Shown: positions 1-9,800, numbered from the stretch's first letter. The stretch: DNA of 17,754 nt from a bacterium (GCA_017541565.1 JAFXYU010000140.1:1-17754); one strand, 5' to 3'. A program made the numbers and translations. Notes: generated by a model not told the origin, from the sequence alone.

Positions 1-998
1 ACAATTTTTGCAATATCTTGAGTGTTCAACTCCCATATTTCATCTTTGGTGTATAAATCATCGATTAATATTGATTCATTGGTTTTTCTGTTTTTAATAT
101 GAACTTTCAGCTCAAATTCGTCATCGGTAATTTTATTAACTTTAAAAAATGGAATTAAATCATATTTACCCAGATATAATTCATCAAACCACTGAGCGAA
201 ATTCTCCGCCATATCTTTACCTTTTAGGAGTGATTTCTGTTCCAAATCTTTAATCATATAGTGTCCGGATTTAATGTCTTTAAATCGGTACGCTTTTATT
301 CCTAAAAATTTATAAATAAGGTAGTTTAAATACTCTCTTACAAATCTGTCTACAAAATCTTTCGGTTTCACGCCTTTAATAAAAAGATTCTCCGGCAGAT
401 TATTTTCAAGTTCATTTATAATTCTTGCAGATTCTTTATTTGAAACAATCGGTTCATAAACTATTCTGAACATACTGCCTGCAGCCGAATTTCGCCTATG
501 CACAGTAGGAACAAAGTACAATTTTTCAATTAACTTCATTACAAAGTGCGTAAGTTTGTTAAAATATGCAAAAGTTTGTGTGAGTGAAGAAAAATCTACA
601 ATTTCACCGAACCCGCCGAAATAGTCTAAAACTAAATCAAGAGGCATTATATAACCGATTTCGCCATTAACTTCTTTAGACGTAAATCTGAACATCGAGC
701 CTTTTGATTTAAGGTAAAACTGAAAATTATTTGTAGGAGTTACAAAAAAACTAAGTTTCGGATTTTCTGCCGTACCATCGTTTATTAAAAGAAAATCCGT
801 GTTTCTGACAGGAGAATTAGGTGAAAGAAATATACCTTCAAATTCATCTTCCACGAGTTGATATATTAGGCTTAAAGTATATCTGAAATCTTTGTTCTTA
901 AATCCGTTCGGATTTTCGCTAAGATTATAGAAAAACTCATCAACATTGTTTTTCTTTAGTGATAAATCTATATCTAAACCTTTAGTTTGTTGCTCCAT
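1..998 (-). CDS. N-terminal part of a large protein, probably a SNF2-family helicase (partial)
   Basis: An open frame of 332 codons starts with ATG at 998 (MEQQTKGLDIDLSLKK) and runs without a stop off the left edge, so only the N-terminus is here. A good ribosome site, GAGGAA, lies just upstream of the ATG and fixes the start. No ATPase motif is visible in this part. The pattern of segments resembles the helicase-associated N-terminal region of bacterial SNF2 proteins: a stretch like FNKLTHFVMKLIEKLYFVP, then FVDRFVREYLNYLIYKF, then FAQWFDELYLGKYDLIPFF followed by a strand-rich part ending DEIWEL. That resemblance is from memory and is tentative. The DEAD/DEAH motor would lie beyond the window. 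It sits 48 bp downstream of gpmI on the same strand and is probably cotranscribed with it. Residues near the middle (LDYFGGFGEIVDFSSL) give no further clue. Confidence 0.55.
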   Translation of the reverse strand, partial: MEQQTKGLDIDLSLKKNNVDEFFYNLSENPNGFKNKDFRYTLSLIYQLVEDEFEGIFLSPNSPVRNTDFLLINDGTAENPKLSFFVTPTNNFQFYLKSKGSMFRFTSKEVNGEIGYIMPLDLVLDYFGGFGEIVDFSSLTQTFAYFNKLTHFVMKLIEKLYFVPTVHRRNSAAGSMFRIVYEPIVSNKESARIINELENNLPENLFIKGVKPKDFVDRFVREYLNYLIYKFLGIKAYRFKDIKSGHYMIKDLEQKSLLKGKDMAENFAQWFDELYLGKYDLIPFFKVNKITDDEFELKVHIKNRKTNESILIDDLYTKDEIWELNTQDIAKI

Positions 999-1046
999 GT
1001 TTCCTCATTATATTATTGAAGTGCATAAAATTTATTTTATATACAC

Positions 1047-2588
1047 CTATACTTTTGACACGACCTTTAGCATACTTTTGCCTGTCATTTCTGAAGGTTG
1101 CGGTATGTTCATAAGTTCAAGTACGGTCGGTGCAATATCGCATAGTGCGCCGTCATTTCTCAATTCGACTTCATAAGGTGCATTTATTACAACAAACGGA
1201 ACCATATTTGTTGTATGTGCCGTATGAGGTTTACCTGTTTCGTCATTGAACATAACTTCTGCGTTTCCGTGGTCGGCCGTAAGAAGCATTGTCACACCGT
1301 ATTCTTTACATTTATCTGCAATTTTTCCTACACATGTATCAACAGTTTTACAAGCCTTTTCTGCCGCTTCCAGAACTCCTGTATGTCCTACCATATCAGG
1401 ATTTGCAAAGTTGACTAAAATAAATCCGTAATCTTTATTTTCTATTGCAGAAAGTACATTCTCACAAACCTCCGGCGCGCTCATTTCAGGCTGCATATCA
1501 TAAGTAGGAACCTTTGGTGATGCGACGAGTTTTCTTGTTTCGTGCGGTTGCGGTTCGTCAATACCTCCGTTAAAGAAGAATGTAACGTGAGCGTATTTTT
1601 CTGTTTCAGCAGTTCTGAACTGATTAATTCCGTTTGCTTCCAGAACATCACCAAGTATATTAACAAGTTGTGTTTTGGGGAATGCAACGGGGAATGTAAA
1701 TGTTGCTTCATAACTTGTCATTGTACAATAGTATATGTTTTTAAGAACTTTTTTTCTGCCGAATCCGTTAAAATCGGAGAAATTAATTGCTTTCGTTATT
1801 TCTCTTGCTCTATCAGGACGATAGTTAAAGAATATAATTGAGTCATTATCGCGGATTCTTGTTTCTTCCCCGCCGACAACTATCGGGAGTACAAATTCAT
1901 CAGTAACACCGTTTTTATAGGATTCTTTTACACCCTCTATTGCAGAAGATGCTTTATTACCTTCTCCAAATAACAAGCAGTTATAACCTTTTTCTACTCT
2001 GTCCCATCTGTTATCTCTGTCCATTATGTAATAACGTCCGATTACAGATGCTATTTGCGGCAAATTATATTTTTTAAGTTCATCCTCTACAATTTGTAAA
2101 TATTCGCAAGCGCTGCTCGGCGGTGTATCACGTCCGTCAAGAAATGCGTGTACATAAACTTTTTTCAACCCTTCATCGGACGCAAATTTTATAAGAGCAA
2201 GAAGATGATCTAACGATGAATGTACACCGCCAGTTGATACAATTCCGTATATATGAAGTGATGAATTATTATTTTTAGAGTGCTCAATTGCTTCAAGGAA
2301 TTTTTCATTTTTAAAGAATGATCCGTCTTTTATTGCATTATTAATTTTAGATAAATCCTGATAAACAATTCTTCCTGCGCCAAGATTAAGATGCCCTACT
2401 TCACTGTTCCCCATTTGTCCTGCAGGTAGACCGACATACTCACCGTCTGCATGAATTTTTGTTGACGGTTCTTCTTGAATCAATTTTGGTACATTTATCG
2501 GATTGGATAATTTCGTTGCATCATATTCTTTTTTACCATCAGAAATTCCCCATCCGTCCATTATGCATAATAAAACTCTGTTTGTCAT
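1047..2588 (-). CDS. gpmI: 2,3-bisphosphoglycerate-independent phosphoglycerate mutase
   Basis: This cytosolic glycolytic/gluconeogenic enzyme interconverts 3- and 2-phosphoglycerate using two Mn ions. The 513 residues match the usual family length. Visible landmarks are the metal-site start LCIMDGWG (Asp11), the phosphoserine loop GQMGNSEVGHLNLGAG with the nucleophile at Ser62, the DGRDTPP and GRYYIMDRDNRWDR substrate motifs, FNYRPDRAREI, the metal-binding NPDMVGHTG, and TADHGNAE near the C-terminus. The frame extends upstream to an ATG at 2660, but the ATG at 2588 was chosen because GAGGTGAA precedes it at good spacing and the protein then begins MTNRVLLCIMDGWG, as in the family. The extra 24 codons would also overlap the likely promoter. 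All catalytic motifs appear intact. It is divergent from the coiled-coil gene at 2798 and is followed after 48 bp by the helicase-like gene. Confidence 0.97.
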   Translation of the reverse strand: MTNRVLLCIMDGWGISDGKKEYDATKLSNPINVPKLIQEEPSTKIHADGEYVGLPAGQMGNSEVGHLNLGAGRIVYQDLSKINNAIKDGSFFKNEKFLEAIEHSKNNNSSLHIYGIVSTGGVHSSLDHLLALIKFASDEGLKKVYVHAFLDGRDTPPSSACEYLQIVEDELKKYNLPQIASVIGRYYIMDRDNRWDRVEKGYNCLLFGEGNKASSAIEGVKESYKNGVTDEFVLPIVVGGEETRIRDNDSIIFFNYRPDRAREITKAINFSDFNGFGRKKVLKNIYYCTMTSYEATFTFPVAFPKTQLVNILGDVLEANGINQFRTAETEKYAHVTFFFNGGIDEPQPHETRKLVASPKVPTYDMQPEMSAPEVCENVLSAIENKDYGFILVNFANPDMVGHTGVLEAAEKACKTVDTCVGKIADKCKEYGVTMLLTADHGNAEVMFNDETGKPHTAHTTNMVPFVVINAPYEVELRNDGALCDIAPTVLELMNIPQPSEMTGKSMLKVVSKV

Positions 2589-2622
2589 AAATTTCACCTC
2601 AATATATGTCTTTAACTGGTTT

Positions 2623-2651
2623 AGTTTAGTACAAACAGGCTCAAAAGTAAA
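2623..2651 (-). promoter_or_regulatory. Possible sigma70-type promoter for gpmI
   Basis: On the minus strand TTTACT (2646-2651) is followed after 17 bp by TAAACT (2623-2628); each box matches the consensus at 4 of 6 positions. Transcription would start near 2616, leaving a leader of about 28 nt that contains the gpmI ribosome site. This fits the start at 2588 and not the one at 2660. The boxes are weak, and in AT-rich DNA such matches are common. Confidence 0.3.
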
Positions 2652-2730
2652 TACCGACATGGTTTTAACATGAAAAATTCTTTAAAATTTAATTGTAAAG
2701 ATTTGTAACAATTTTATTAATCATGTGAAA

Positions 2731-2759
2731 TTGCACAACTTAGAAATACTTTATATATA
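2731..2759 (+). promoter_or_regulatory. Sigma70-type promoter for the coiled-coil gene at 2798
   Basis: TTGCAC (2731-2736), a 17-bp spacer and TATATA (2754-2759) form a plausible housekeeping promoter. Transcription would start near 2766, giving a leader of about 32 nt before the ATG at 2798. The leader has only a weak, poorly spaced ribosome site: GGAG lies 14 nt before the ATG and AGG 8 nt before it. Confidence 0.55.
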
Positions 2760-2797
2760 TAAGAGTATAAAAAACACATGGAGACTAGGCACAAAAA

Positions 2798-3514
2798 ATG
2801 GCATTCTTAATGTTATTACACGAAAAAATGAGGCTTCAGCGCAAGGTCAGCAGACTGACCTTGAAGCAAGCGCAGGCGTCTAGTCGTAAAGAGAGGGTTA
2901 CAAAACAGATTGAAAGAATACAGAAAATGTATTCTAAAAAAGAATCCCAAATTTCCAATATGGTTAAACAGGGTAATTCGATGTTCCAACTTGCTTTAAT
3001 GCAGCAATTTGGTATCGGATCACAGGGATTGAACCCAATGTCATTCCTTGGCGGTGCTTCAATGTGCGCTCAACAAGGTTACGCAGCACTTGCTCAAGAA
3101 CTTAACTGCGGATTAAATGTTATTCAGGCTGTACTTGCCGGACAACTTCAAAAAGGCAAAGACGGATACGCAAATAAAGACGGCAGCATTAGTATTGATG
3201 AAAATCAATATCAAATGATTCAGGCAGGTATTGCTCAAGTTCATCAGATGGAAGGCTACCAGAGTTATCAGGCACAAATGCTCCAGAGCCAGTATCAAGC
3301 AAACGTATCAATTTGGGAAGAAGCAATGAAAGCAGAACTGGAAGCAGAACAAGACGAAGCACTTGCACCACTTCAGGAACAAGAAGAAGAATGGGATCTA
3401 GAATCTCAATCTGCAGAAGTTCAACTTCAGGATGCAAGAGCAAGACTCGATGCAATCAAAGAAGCACTCAAAGACGGCATCAAAGATTCGGCCCCCACCT
3501 TCGGATTAGGCTAA
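2798..3514 (+). CDS. Gln/Glu-rich coiled-coil protein of unknown function
   Basis: I do not recognise this 238-residue protein. It has no signal peptide. Residues 1-58 are strongly basic and heptad-like (KMRLQRKVSRLTLKQ, then RKERVTKQIERIQKMYSKKES). Residues 62-118 are rich in Gly, Ala, Met and Gln and moderately hydrophobic. Residues 165-225 form a very acidic helix (AELEAEQDEALAPLQEQEEEWDLES) that turns mixed-charge. The opposite charges of the two helical ends could allow self-assembly. A segment at 124-135, YANKDGSISIDE, matches an EF-hand loop at positions 3, 5, 6, 8 and 12 but lacks the first Asp, so calcium binding is only a possibility. The gene is a single-gene transcription unit with its own promoter and a strong terminator. 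The absence of any known domain suggests a lineage-restricted protein. ATG 2798 is taken as the start, but in-frame ATGs at 2810 and 2828 are possible because the ribosome site is weak. Confidence 0.8.
   Translation: MAFLMLLHEKMRLQRKVSRLTLKQAQASSRKERVTKQIERIQKMYSKKESQISNMVKQGNSMFQLALMQQFGIGSQGLNPMSFLGGASMCAQQGYAALAQELNCGLNVIQAVLAGQLQKGKDGYANKDGSISIDENQYQMIQAGIAQVHQMEGYQSYQAQMLQSQYQANVSIWEEAMKAELEAEQDEALAPLQEQEEEWDLESQSAEVQLQDARARLDAIKEALKDGIKDSAPTFGLG
2842..2863 (+). promoter_or_regulatory. Perfect 9-bp hairpin in the early coding region
   Basis: CAAGGTCAG (2842-2850) and CTGACCTTG (2855-2863) are exact inverted repeats around a 4-nt loop, CAGA. The hairpin lies 44 nt inside the gene that starts at 2798 and has much higher GC than its surroundings. 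It encodes part of RKVSRLTLK. A role in translation or mRNA stability is inference only. Confidence 0.4.
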
Positions 3515-3556
3515 GAATAAAAATTAAGATAATAATATCAACCAATATAATTGACG

Positions 3557-3583
3557 ACACCGGCATAAAAGCCGGTGTTTTTG
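3557..3583 (+). terminator. Rho-independent terminator after the coiled-coil gene
   Basis: ACACCGGC (3557-3564) pairs perfectly with GCCGGTGT (3571-3578) around a 6-nt loop, ATAAAA, and is followed by a run of five T. It lies 43 bp after the stop codon. Read on the minus strand it could also help end the dnaJ-like transcript, but no T-run follows there. Confidence 0.9.
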
Positions 3584-3597
3584 TACATATTATTCAA

Positions 3598-4638
3598 TTA
3601 TCTTTGTAAAAGTTGTATTCTTTTATATAAATCTATAATTTCACCCGATTGATTTTTAGGAATTACAATTTTAATCCTTGCGTTTAAGTCTCCAAATCCG
3701 CTTGTTTTTGGTAGACCTAATTGCTTTAATCTTAACGATTGTCCGCTCGATACACCTGCAGGAATTTTGATATTAATTTTACCGTGTAAAGTCTGAATAT
3801 CTTTGCTGCATCCCAAAACCGCTTCCGGCGGAGTTATTTCGACATCTTTAATTAAGTTTTCGCCGTCAAAATCGTATTCACTGTCTTTAAAATGTATGAC
3901 AAAATATAAATCACCTTTATTACCAAAATTACCGGCTTTCCCTTCTCCTTTAAGGCGGACTTTTTTACCTTCTTCAATACCTTTAGGGAGTTTTACTTTT
4001 ACTGTTTTGGGAGTTGACATTATACCGGTACCGCCGCAATTTGAACAGTATCCGTGTCCGTCACATTGGGTACATTTTGATATATCCGTAAAGGTAACCG
4101 ATATTGGTTTCCCCTCAAACAAATCTTTGGCCGTAACGTTAAGTGTTTTTGTTATATCTAAATCTTCGGGATTAGCATCTTGTGCAGTGCGTCGTCTTTG
4201 TGAAGACTGGGATGCTCTTTGTGCGTTACCGAAATCGAAACCGCTGAAACCTCCTCTTGCGGAGTTATTTGCACCCATGCGGCCCATCATATCGCCGAAA
4301 AGCGAACTGAAGAAGTCGGAAAATCCGCTTCCGCCAAAGTCAAAACTCTGAGCACCGCCTTGATTAAAATTAAAACTGAAATTTTCAAACCCCGGAGGAG
4401 GTGTCCAATCTGCACCGCCTTGCCAATTTGAGCCAAGGCTGTCATATCTTTGGCGCTTATTTTTATCTGATAATACCTCGTATGCTTCATTTATATCCTT
4501 AAATTTTTCCTCTGCTTCTTTTGTTTTATTTACATCCGGGTGGTATTTTCTCGCAAGTTTGCGGTATGCAGACTTAATTGCTGACGCATCCGCATCTCGT
4601 TTAACACCTAATATTTCGTAGTAATCTTTATATTTCAT
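3598..4638 (-). CDS. DnaJ/CbpA-like Hsp40 co-chaperone with a reduced zinc finger
   Basis: This protein would deliver substrates to DnaK and stimulate its ATPase in the cytosol. The J domain spans residues 4-67 with the essential HPD at 33-35. Residues 70-140 are Gly/Phe-rich (FENFSFNFNQGG, FGGSGFSDFFSSLFGD). The two C-terminal beta domains cover about 160-330, including the typical KLPKGIEEGKKVRLKGEGKAG and KIPAGVSSGQSLRLKQLGLP. Classical DnaJ has four CxxCxGxG motifs between the G/F region and the end of the first beta domain. Here there are only two, almost adjacent (CTQCDGHG 189-196 and CSNCGGTG 198-205), enough for one zinc site at most. At 346 residues it is shorter than classical DnaJ (about 375). 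The start has AAGGGT upstream. No dnaK or grpE lies nearby, so it may be an accessory Hsp40; I therefore give no gene symbol. Confidence 0.9.
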   Translation of the reverse strand: MKYKDYYEILGVKRDADASAIKSAYRKLARKYHPDVNKTKEAEEKFKDINEAYEVLSDKNKRQRYDSLGSNWQGGADWTPPPGFENFSFNFNQGGAQSFDFGGSGFSDFFSSLFGDMMGRMGANNSARGGFSGFDFGNAQRASQSSQRRRTAQDANPEDLDITKTLNVTAKDLFEGKPISVTFTDISKCTQCDGHGYCSNCGGTGIMSTPKTVKVKLPKGIEEGKKVRLKGEGKAGNFGNKGDLYFVIHFKDSEYDFDGENLIKDVEITPPEAVLGCSKDIQTLHGKINIKIPAGVSSGQSLRLKQLGLPKTSGFGDLNARIKIVIPKNQSGEIIDLYKRIQLLQR

Positions 4639-4718
4639 AATTTACCCTTTACTTATCTTAATATTAATACAAAAAACGGTGATAATTGATAAAGTTAATT
4701 ATTTTTTAACAGTATTTG

Positions 4719-4727
4719 TGATAAAAT
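4719..4727 (+). promoter_or_regulatory. Possible extended -10 promoter for the 4748-12385 operon
   Basis: TGATAAAAT is an extended -10 box: TG, one base, then TAAAAT at 4722-4727 (5 of 6). No convincing -35 box lies 16-18 bp upstream. Transcription would start near 4734, leaving a short leader of about 14 nt that still contains the ribosome site AAGGGG at 4736-4741. Confidence 0.4.
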
Positions 4728-4747
4728 TCAATTAAAAGGGGAAAGAA

Positions 4748-5827
4748 ATGGATATTAAAAGAATACTTTTTAAAACTAATTCAATAGACGTAGAAAAGTC
4801 GCTTCCGGATGCAACAATATATATAACGAAAGAAGGCAAAATTCAGTGGGTAAACGATATTGCCTGTGATTTATTGGAAACATCAAAAATGCATCTTTTG
4901 ACTTCAAATATATCAGATTTTATTGAAACAGGGATAAGTAGCGTTATTGCTGCATCAGCAATAAAAAACGCTGTGATTGCTAAAATTGTGAACAGAGAAA
5001 TTTATTATGATATGACTGCCCGTGAAATTGAAGACGGATATGTAATTAATTTGCGTAATATATCATCAAATTCAAAATCTCCTGTAGAAGAAGAACCGTC
5101 GGTTATCAATAGGGAAAAGAATAATTTTTTAGTTAAATTGAGTAACGATTTAAAATCACCTATACAGTCAATAGTAGGATTTTCTCAGGCAATGGCTGAC
5201 GGTCTTGGCGGCGGAATGTCCGAGCAGCAGGAAAAATACATAAGAATAATCAATAAAAACTCCTCAGATTTAATGTATTTTGTCGGTAAATTGATTGAAC
5301 ATGCTCAAACGGAGTCATCGCCAAAAGTTCCTGATAACAAGCCGCTTGATCTTGTTTCGTTGGTTAACTCGGTTGTAAAGTATAATGAGCAACTATATAA
5401 AGGAAAAGAAGTAAAGATTTCGATTAAACCTGATGAAACCTTTAAGAAAACAATTTTGTCTGACAGTGAAATATTGAGAAATATTTTACAAGATGTCCTT
5501 GAGGTTATTTTAAAATCAGTTGATATGGGAGAAATTTGTATTACACTTTCCAATCCTGATTCAGACTTTCTAAACTCAAAGAATCTGGCTCCTGCAAATT
5601 ATACATTAATTCAATTGTCAAGCAGTGCTCTATTGCTTTCTGAGAGTGATTTGGAATGTATGTTTGATCCTTATAAAATTGTTGATTCAACTAACAGAAA
5701 AAATGTTTTAAGGGCAATTGTTCTCGCTTCTGTTAAGAATATGGTTCAATCTCTTAAAGGTATTGTATGGGTTGAGTCTCAAATATTAAAGAATACAAGT
5801 TTTAACATTCTTATACCTGAAGTATAG
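4748..5827 (+). CDS. PAS / histidine-kinase-like protein with inactivated catalytic motifs (pseudokinase)
   Basis: The 359-residue soluble protein has the layout of a sensor histidine kinase. A PAS-like domain spans about 16-105 ([25 protein letters not shown]). A HisKA-like helix pair covers 125-185 ([28 protein letters not shown]). An HATPase-like domain covers 238-357, ending [19 protein letters not shown]. The key residues are missing. The usual S-H-E-L-R-T-P reads S-N-D-L-K-S-P (132-138), so the phospho-accepting His is Asn133. The DxGxG loop before DLECMFDPY is SSALL, giving Ser292, Ala294 and Leu296. The GxGL motif before AIVK is Ala323-Ile-Val-Leu326. The N box lacks a clear Asn. It should therefore neither bind ATP normally nor autophosphorylate, and probably acts as a sensor or scaffold. 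There is no membrane segment and no response regulator nearby. A strong ribosome site, AAGGGG, fixes the start. The ABC ATPase gene follows after 22 bp. Confidence 0.85.
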   Translation: MDIKRILFKTNSIDVEKSLPDATIYITKEGKIQWVNDIACDLLETSKMHLLTSNISDFIETGISSVIAASAIKNAVIAKIVNREIYYDMTAREIEDGYVINLRNISSNSKSPVEEEPSVINREKNNFLVKLSNDLKSPIQSIVGFSQAMADGLGGGMSEQQEKYIRIINKNSSDLMYFVGKLIEHAQTESSPKVPDNKPLDLVSLVNSVVKYNEQLYKGKEVKISIKPDETFKKTILSDSEILRNILQDVLEVILKSVDMGEICITLSNPDSDFLNSKNLAPANYTLIQLSSSALLLSESDLECMFDPYKIVDSTNRKNVLRAIVLASVKNMVQSLKGIVWVESQILKNTSFNILIPEV

Positions 5828-5849
5828 TTCGTTATTTAAAGAGGATAAA

Positions 5850-6872
5850 ATGAGCAGTGTCGTTTTAAAAAATTTAGTTAAAAGTTATGATGGCAAAAAA
5901 AATATAATAGACAATATTAATCTTGATATTGCCGATAAAGAATTTATAGTTCTGGTCGGTTCTTCAGGTTGCGGAAAATCCACTATATTAAGGCTCATAT
6001 CCGGACTTGAGGAAATTTCATCAGGTGAAATATTAATAGACGGAAAAGTCGTAAATAACGTACATCCTAAGGATAGGGATATTGCATTTGTTTTTCAGAG
6101 TTATGCACTTTATCCTCACATGAGTGTTTATGAAAATATCGCCTTTGGATTAAAAATGAGAAAATATGACAAGAAGACTATAGATGAAAAGGTTAGAGAA
6201 GTTGCAAAATCTCTAAACTTGGAAGAATTACTTGACAGAAAACCAAGGCAACTTTCGGGAGGTCAGCGTCAAAGAGTGGCTTTGGGGCGTGCTATTGTCA
6301 GAAACCCTAAAGTGTTTTTGATGGATGAACCGCTATCGAATTTGGACACTAATTTAAGGGTACAAATGCGGACAGAGATAAAACGATTGCATAATAAACT
6401 TAAAACAACATTCATTTATGTTACTCATGACCAAACAGAAGCGCTTACAATGGGCGACAGAATTGTAATACTTGATAAAGGTGTTATTCAGCAAGTTGAT
6501 ACCCCTGAGGTAATTTATAATAATCCTAAAAACAAGTTTGTTGCAGGATTTATAGGTCAAATCAATTTTATTGATGTCGAAGTTAATAACGGCAATTTCA
6601 AGATTGAAGATACAAATTTCTACACTGATAAAATTATAAATGGTCAGGTAACGGTTGCAATTAGAGCGGAAAAAATGATTTCCGGAAATACTGATGTTAA
6701 TATTACTCCTGAAATTGTTGAAATGACAGGCGGGGACAGAATAATATATTTTACTCTTAACGGGTGTAAATGTTCGGCACGAATCCCGCTTGATTATGAA
6801 TTTTGTAACAAAATATATTTAGATATTTCAGATATGTATTTCTTTGATAAAGAAAGCGGAGAGAGAATTTAG
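5850..6872 (+). CDS. MalK/UgpC-type ABC transporter ATP-binding subunit
   Basis: This is the ATPase subunit of a carbohydrate- or glycerol-phosphate-type importer, acting at the cytoplasmic face of the inner membrane. Motifs in order are Walker [10 protein letters not shown] (37-45), Q-loop Gln83 in [11 protein letters not shown], signature LSGGQ (135-139), Walker B VFLMDEP with Asp159 and Glu160, and the switch His193 in YVTHDQTEA. Residues 235-340 form the TOBE-like regulatory domain (VAIRAEKM in place of the usual GIRPEH). The 340-residue length is slightly short for the family. No permease or binding-protein gene lies nearby, so it may be a shared ATPase serving permeases encoded elsewhere, as MsmX-type proteins do. 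Alternatively it works with the AsmA-like protein whose gene starts 2 bp after its stop. The start has GAGG at good spacing. Confidence 0.95.
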   Translation: MSSVVLKNLVKSYDGKKNIIDNINLDIADKEFIVLVGSSGCGKSTILRLISGLEEISSGEILIDGKVVNNVHPKDRDIAFVFQSYALYPHMSVYENIAFGLKMRKYDKKTIDEKVREVAKSLNLEELLDRKPRQLSGGQRQRVALGRAIVRNPKVFLMDEPLSNLDTNLRVQMRTEIKRLHNKLKTTFIYVTHDQTEALTMGDRIVILDKGVIQQVDTPEVIYNNPKNKFVAGFIGQINFIDVEVNNGNFKIEDTNFYTDKIINGQVTVAIRAEKMISGNTDVNITPEIVEMTGGDRIIYFTLNGCKCSARIPLDYEFCNKIYLDISDMYFFDKESGERI

Positions 6873-6874
6873 GT

Positions 6875-9800
6875 ATGAAAAAGTATCGTAACTATATAAT
6901 TCTGTTTTTAATTATTTTATGTGTTTTGGTAACGATATGTTTTATCCCGATCAATGCTTCAAAACTTGTTCCTGTTGTAGAAAAACAAGTCGCAGAAGAA
7001 CTCGGGGTTAAGATTCATATTGAAGAGTTAATATTCAGACTGGGACCTTCCTTAAAAATTAAAGCACCAACTATGCACATGATGTATGAAGACGGTCAAA
7101 AATTCGGTCAATTTGATAATGTAAGAATAATTATCCCTTGGACCGCGCTATTCAAAGACGATTTTAAAGCAAAGAAATTATATGCAAACAATCTTATTTT
7201 GAAAATTAATTCAAATGATAAATATCTTAAAGATATTATTGAAAAAATTTCTGCTAAAGACTTTAAAGAAAATCCCGATATTTATTTAAAAAATTACAGT
7301 TTTTCATATAAAGATTGTGATGATAATAATCTATATAAAACAGACGGGGAAAATTTTGCTCTTACAAAGTTAACTAAATTCAGTAATTACAAGGTTAATG
7401 CCCAAGGTAATTTCTATATTAATAATGAAAAATACATATCATATGATGTTTCAATTCTCCCGAATATTGATATTCCGGACGCTAAAAAAAGCAAATTTGA
7501 TTATAAATATTTTACCGAACAAATTGTTAATCTTGATTTCAATTCTGACATAATTGCTGATTTAAAACTGTATAAGAATATTAATGATGAACTGCAGATT
7601 TCAGGTCTTGTTAATGTTGATAACATTTCGGTTTTAGATAAAGAGAAAAAGAACCCAAAGAGTTTTATTTATCTGACGTTTTTTGGGAATAAAGCGGGAA
7701 TCCTGTCAAATATTTATTCGACAGGTGATAAGAAAGTTTGCATTGAAGGAACTCTTAATAATTCAAAAAAACCTGATATTGATCTCAAAATTAAAACGGA
7801 CGAAATTAATCTTTCTGATTTATATAAGAAAATAAAATTAATTGCGGATTTTTCAGGGCTTAAATCTATCGATTCGGTTAATGGTAACTTAATAGCCGAT
7901 TTTTCGCTAAAAGGTGATTTGAAAAAAATTCGTTCATCAGGTTATTTGAAAATATCCGATTCATCAATAAAAGCAAGCGGAGTAAATATTAATAATATTT
8001 CTGCAGATGTAGACTTATCAAACAACACGATTTCTATTGCGAATGCCGAAGGATATGTAAACGGTGCGCCAATAATGCTGAGAGGAAAAATCGATAATAA
8101 GTTAGATTTGGAACTCTTAATGAATAAGGTAGATTTAAGAAGTATGCTCCCGAAAACGTTTGGTGTTGAAAGCGGTATCGTATCCCTTGCAGCAAATATC
8201 AGCGGAACATTTGAAAATATCATTCATAAAGAGAACCTGCAAATTGATAACTTTAGAATGAAAAAAGATAAGTATGCAATAAATTTTGCAAATCTCAAAT
8301 TTGATACAAATAAGGAAAATATTGCCTATGTTAATAACTTAATTGTTAAACCGGAATTTTCTGAATTTATAAAATTTCCTCAACTAAAGTTGTATATAAC
8401 CAATGATGCAATAAAAATCCCTGATACAAATATTTTTATGCCAAATTCTAAATGTGTTATGAAGGCTGACGTGACGGGTTATAACACTAATGATGCCGTA
8501 TTCAATGTAAATATTGACGGTTTTATAAACAGCAAGGATGTAGACTTATTAAAGTCTAATCCCGCTATTTATCCGTTAAAAATAAAAGTTAACGGCAATA
8601 ATTCCATTCAGAATATTGAATCCCAAGTATTATTAGAAAAGGCGAATTTACTTGATGAGCCGGCAATAATTAATCTTGTATCTAAGTTAGAGGATAATAC
8701 CTTAAAAATTGATGACTTTAGTGTTTTGAATTTCAGCGGTGTTTTTTCCAATAATTTTAAATCGAATTTAAAAGGTCAGAAAAAAATTATTGTTTCGGGT
8801 AATATTGATAATATTAAAGAGCCTGTTTTTAAAAACCTAAGAGTGTTTATACCACAGCAACTAAATTTATCATTAAAAGATACAATAGCGCAACTAAAAG
8901 GGGATGTATTTATAAATGGTCCATATAAGCAGCCGGAAATAGTAGGTCAAATATCGGTTCAAAATCTTATTAATCAATTTTTACAGTTATCTGTTAACAA
9001 TTTAACAATTGATTTTAATAAGAATATTGCACTAATAAATGCACCCATTGTAAAACTTGCAGATTCGTCTTTTGCATTAACTTCATCTGTTCTTACAGAT
9101 GTATCAAAAGAATTTGTCATCAAAAATCTTAATATTAAATCTAAGTATGCTAATACAGATACACTGTTAATGTATAAAGATAGTCCTCTTATGAAGGTGT
9201 GTCCGTTTAAGATTAATGAAGGCAAATTCTATGCTGAAAGGGCAAACATCACTTTATACGGCTCTCCGTTGTATATAAGCGCGCTGACAACTGACTTTTC
9301 TGTTATTAATAATGTATTAATAACAAAGAATACTTCTGCTGAGTTATATAACGGTAAAATGTGCGGCGCATTAGAATTCAATCTCCAAGATGAAGGGTTT
9401 AAATCAAAAATTCAAGCAAGGGGAGTAAGTGCGTCACCTATTTTTGATGTTATTGCAATCAAAAAAGATACCGTAAGCGGTACTATGGATTTTGATACTA
9501 ATATTAGCGGTAATATTATCAATAAACAATCGTTGAACGGCGATGTTAAATTTATAGTTCATAACGGCAGAATGGGCACTTTAGGTAAATTAGAGCACCT
9601 TTTATATGCACAGAATGTCGTTGCTGACAATATGTTACGAACATCGCTTAGTGTCGTAACAAAAGCAATTACATTAAAAGACACCGGTTTATTCAAATTC
9701 TTGAGAGGTGATATCTCAATTCATAACGGTATCGCAGATGTTAATATGCTTCAATCTCAAGGACCATTGATGGCTTTATATATTAAAGGACAATATAATC

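Noticed and set aside
2589..2660. 24-residue N-terminal extension of gpmI
   Set aside because: Family proteins begin near LCIMDGWG, a good ribosome site precedes ATG 2588, and the extension overlaps the likely promoter.
946..4490. Short frames antisense to gpmI, the coiled-coil gene and dnaJ
   Set aside because: They lie opposite well-supported genes, lack ribosome sites and show no recognisable protein character.
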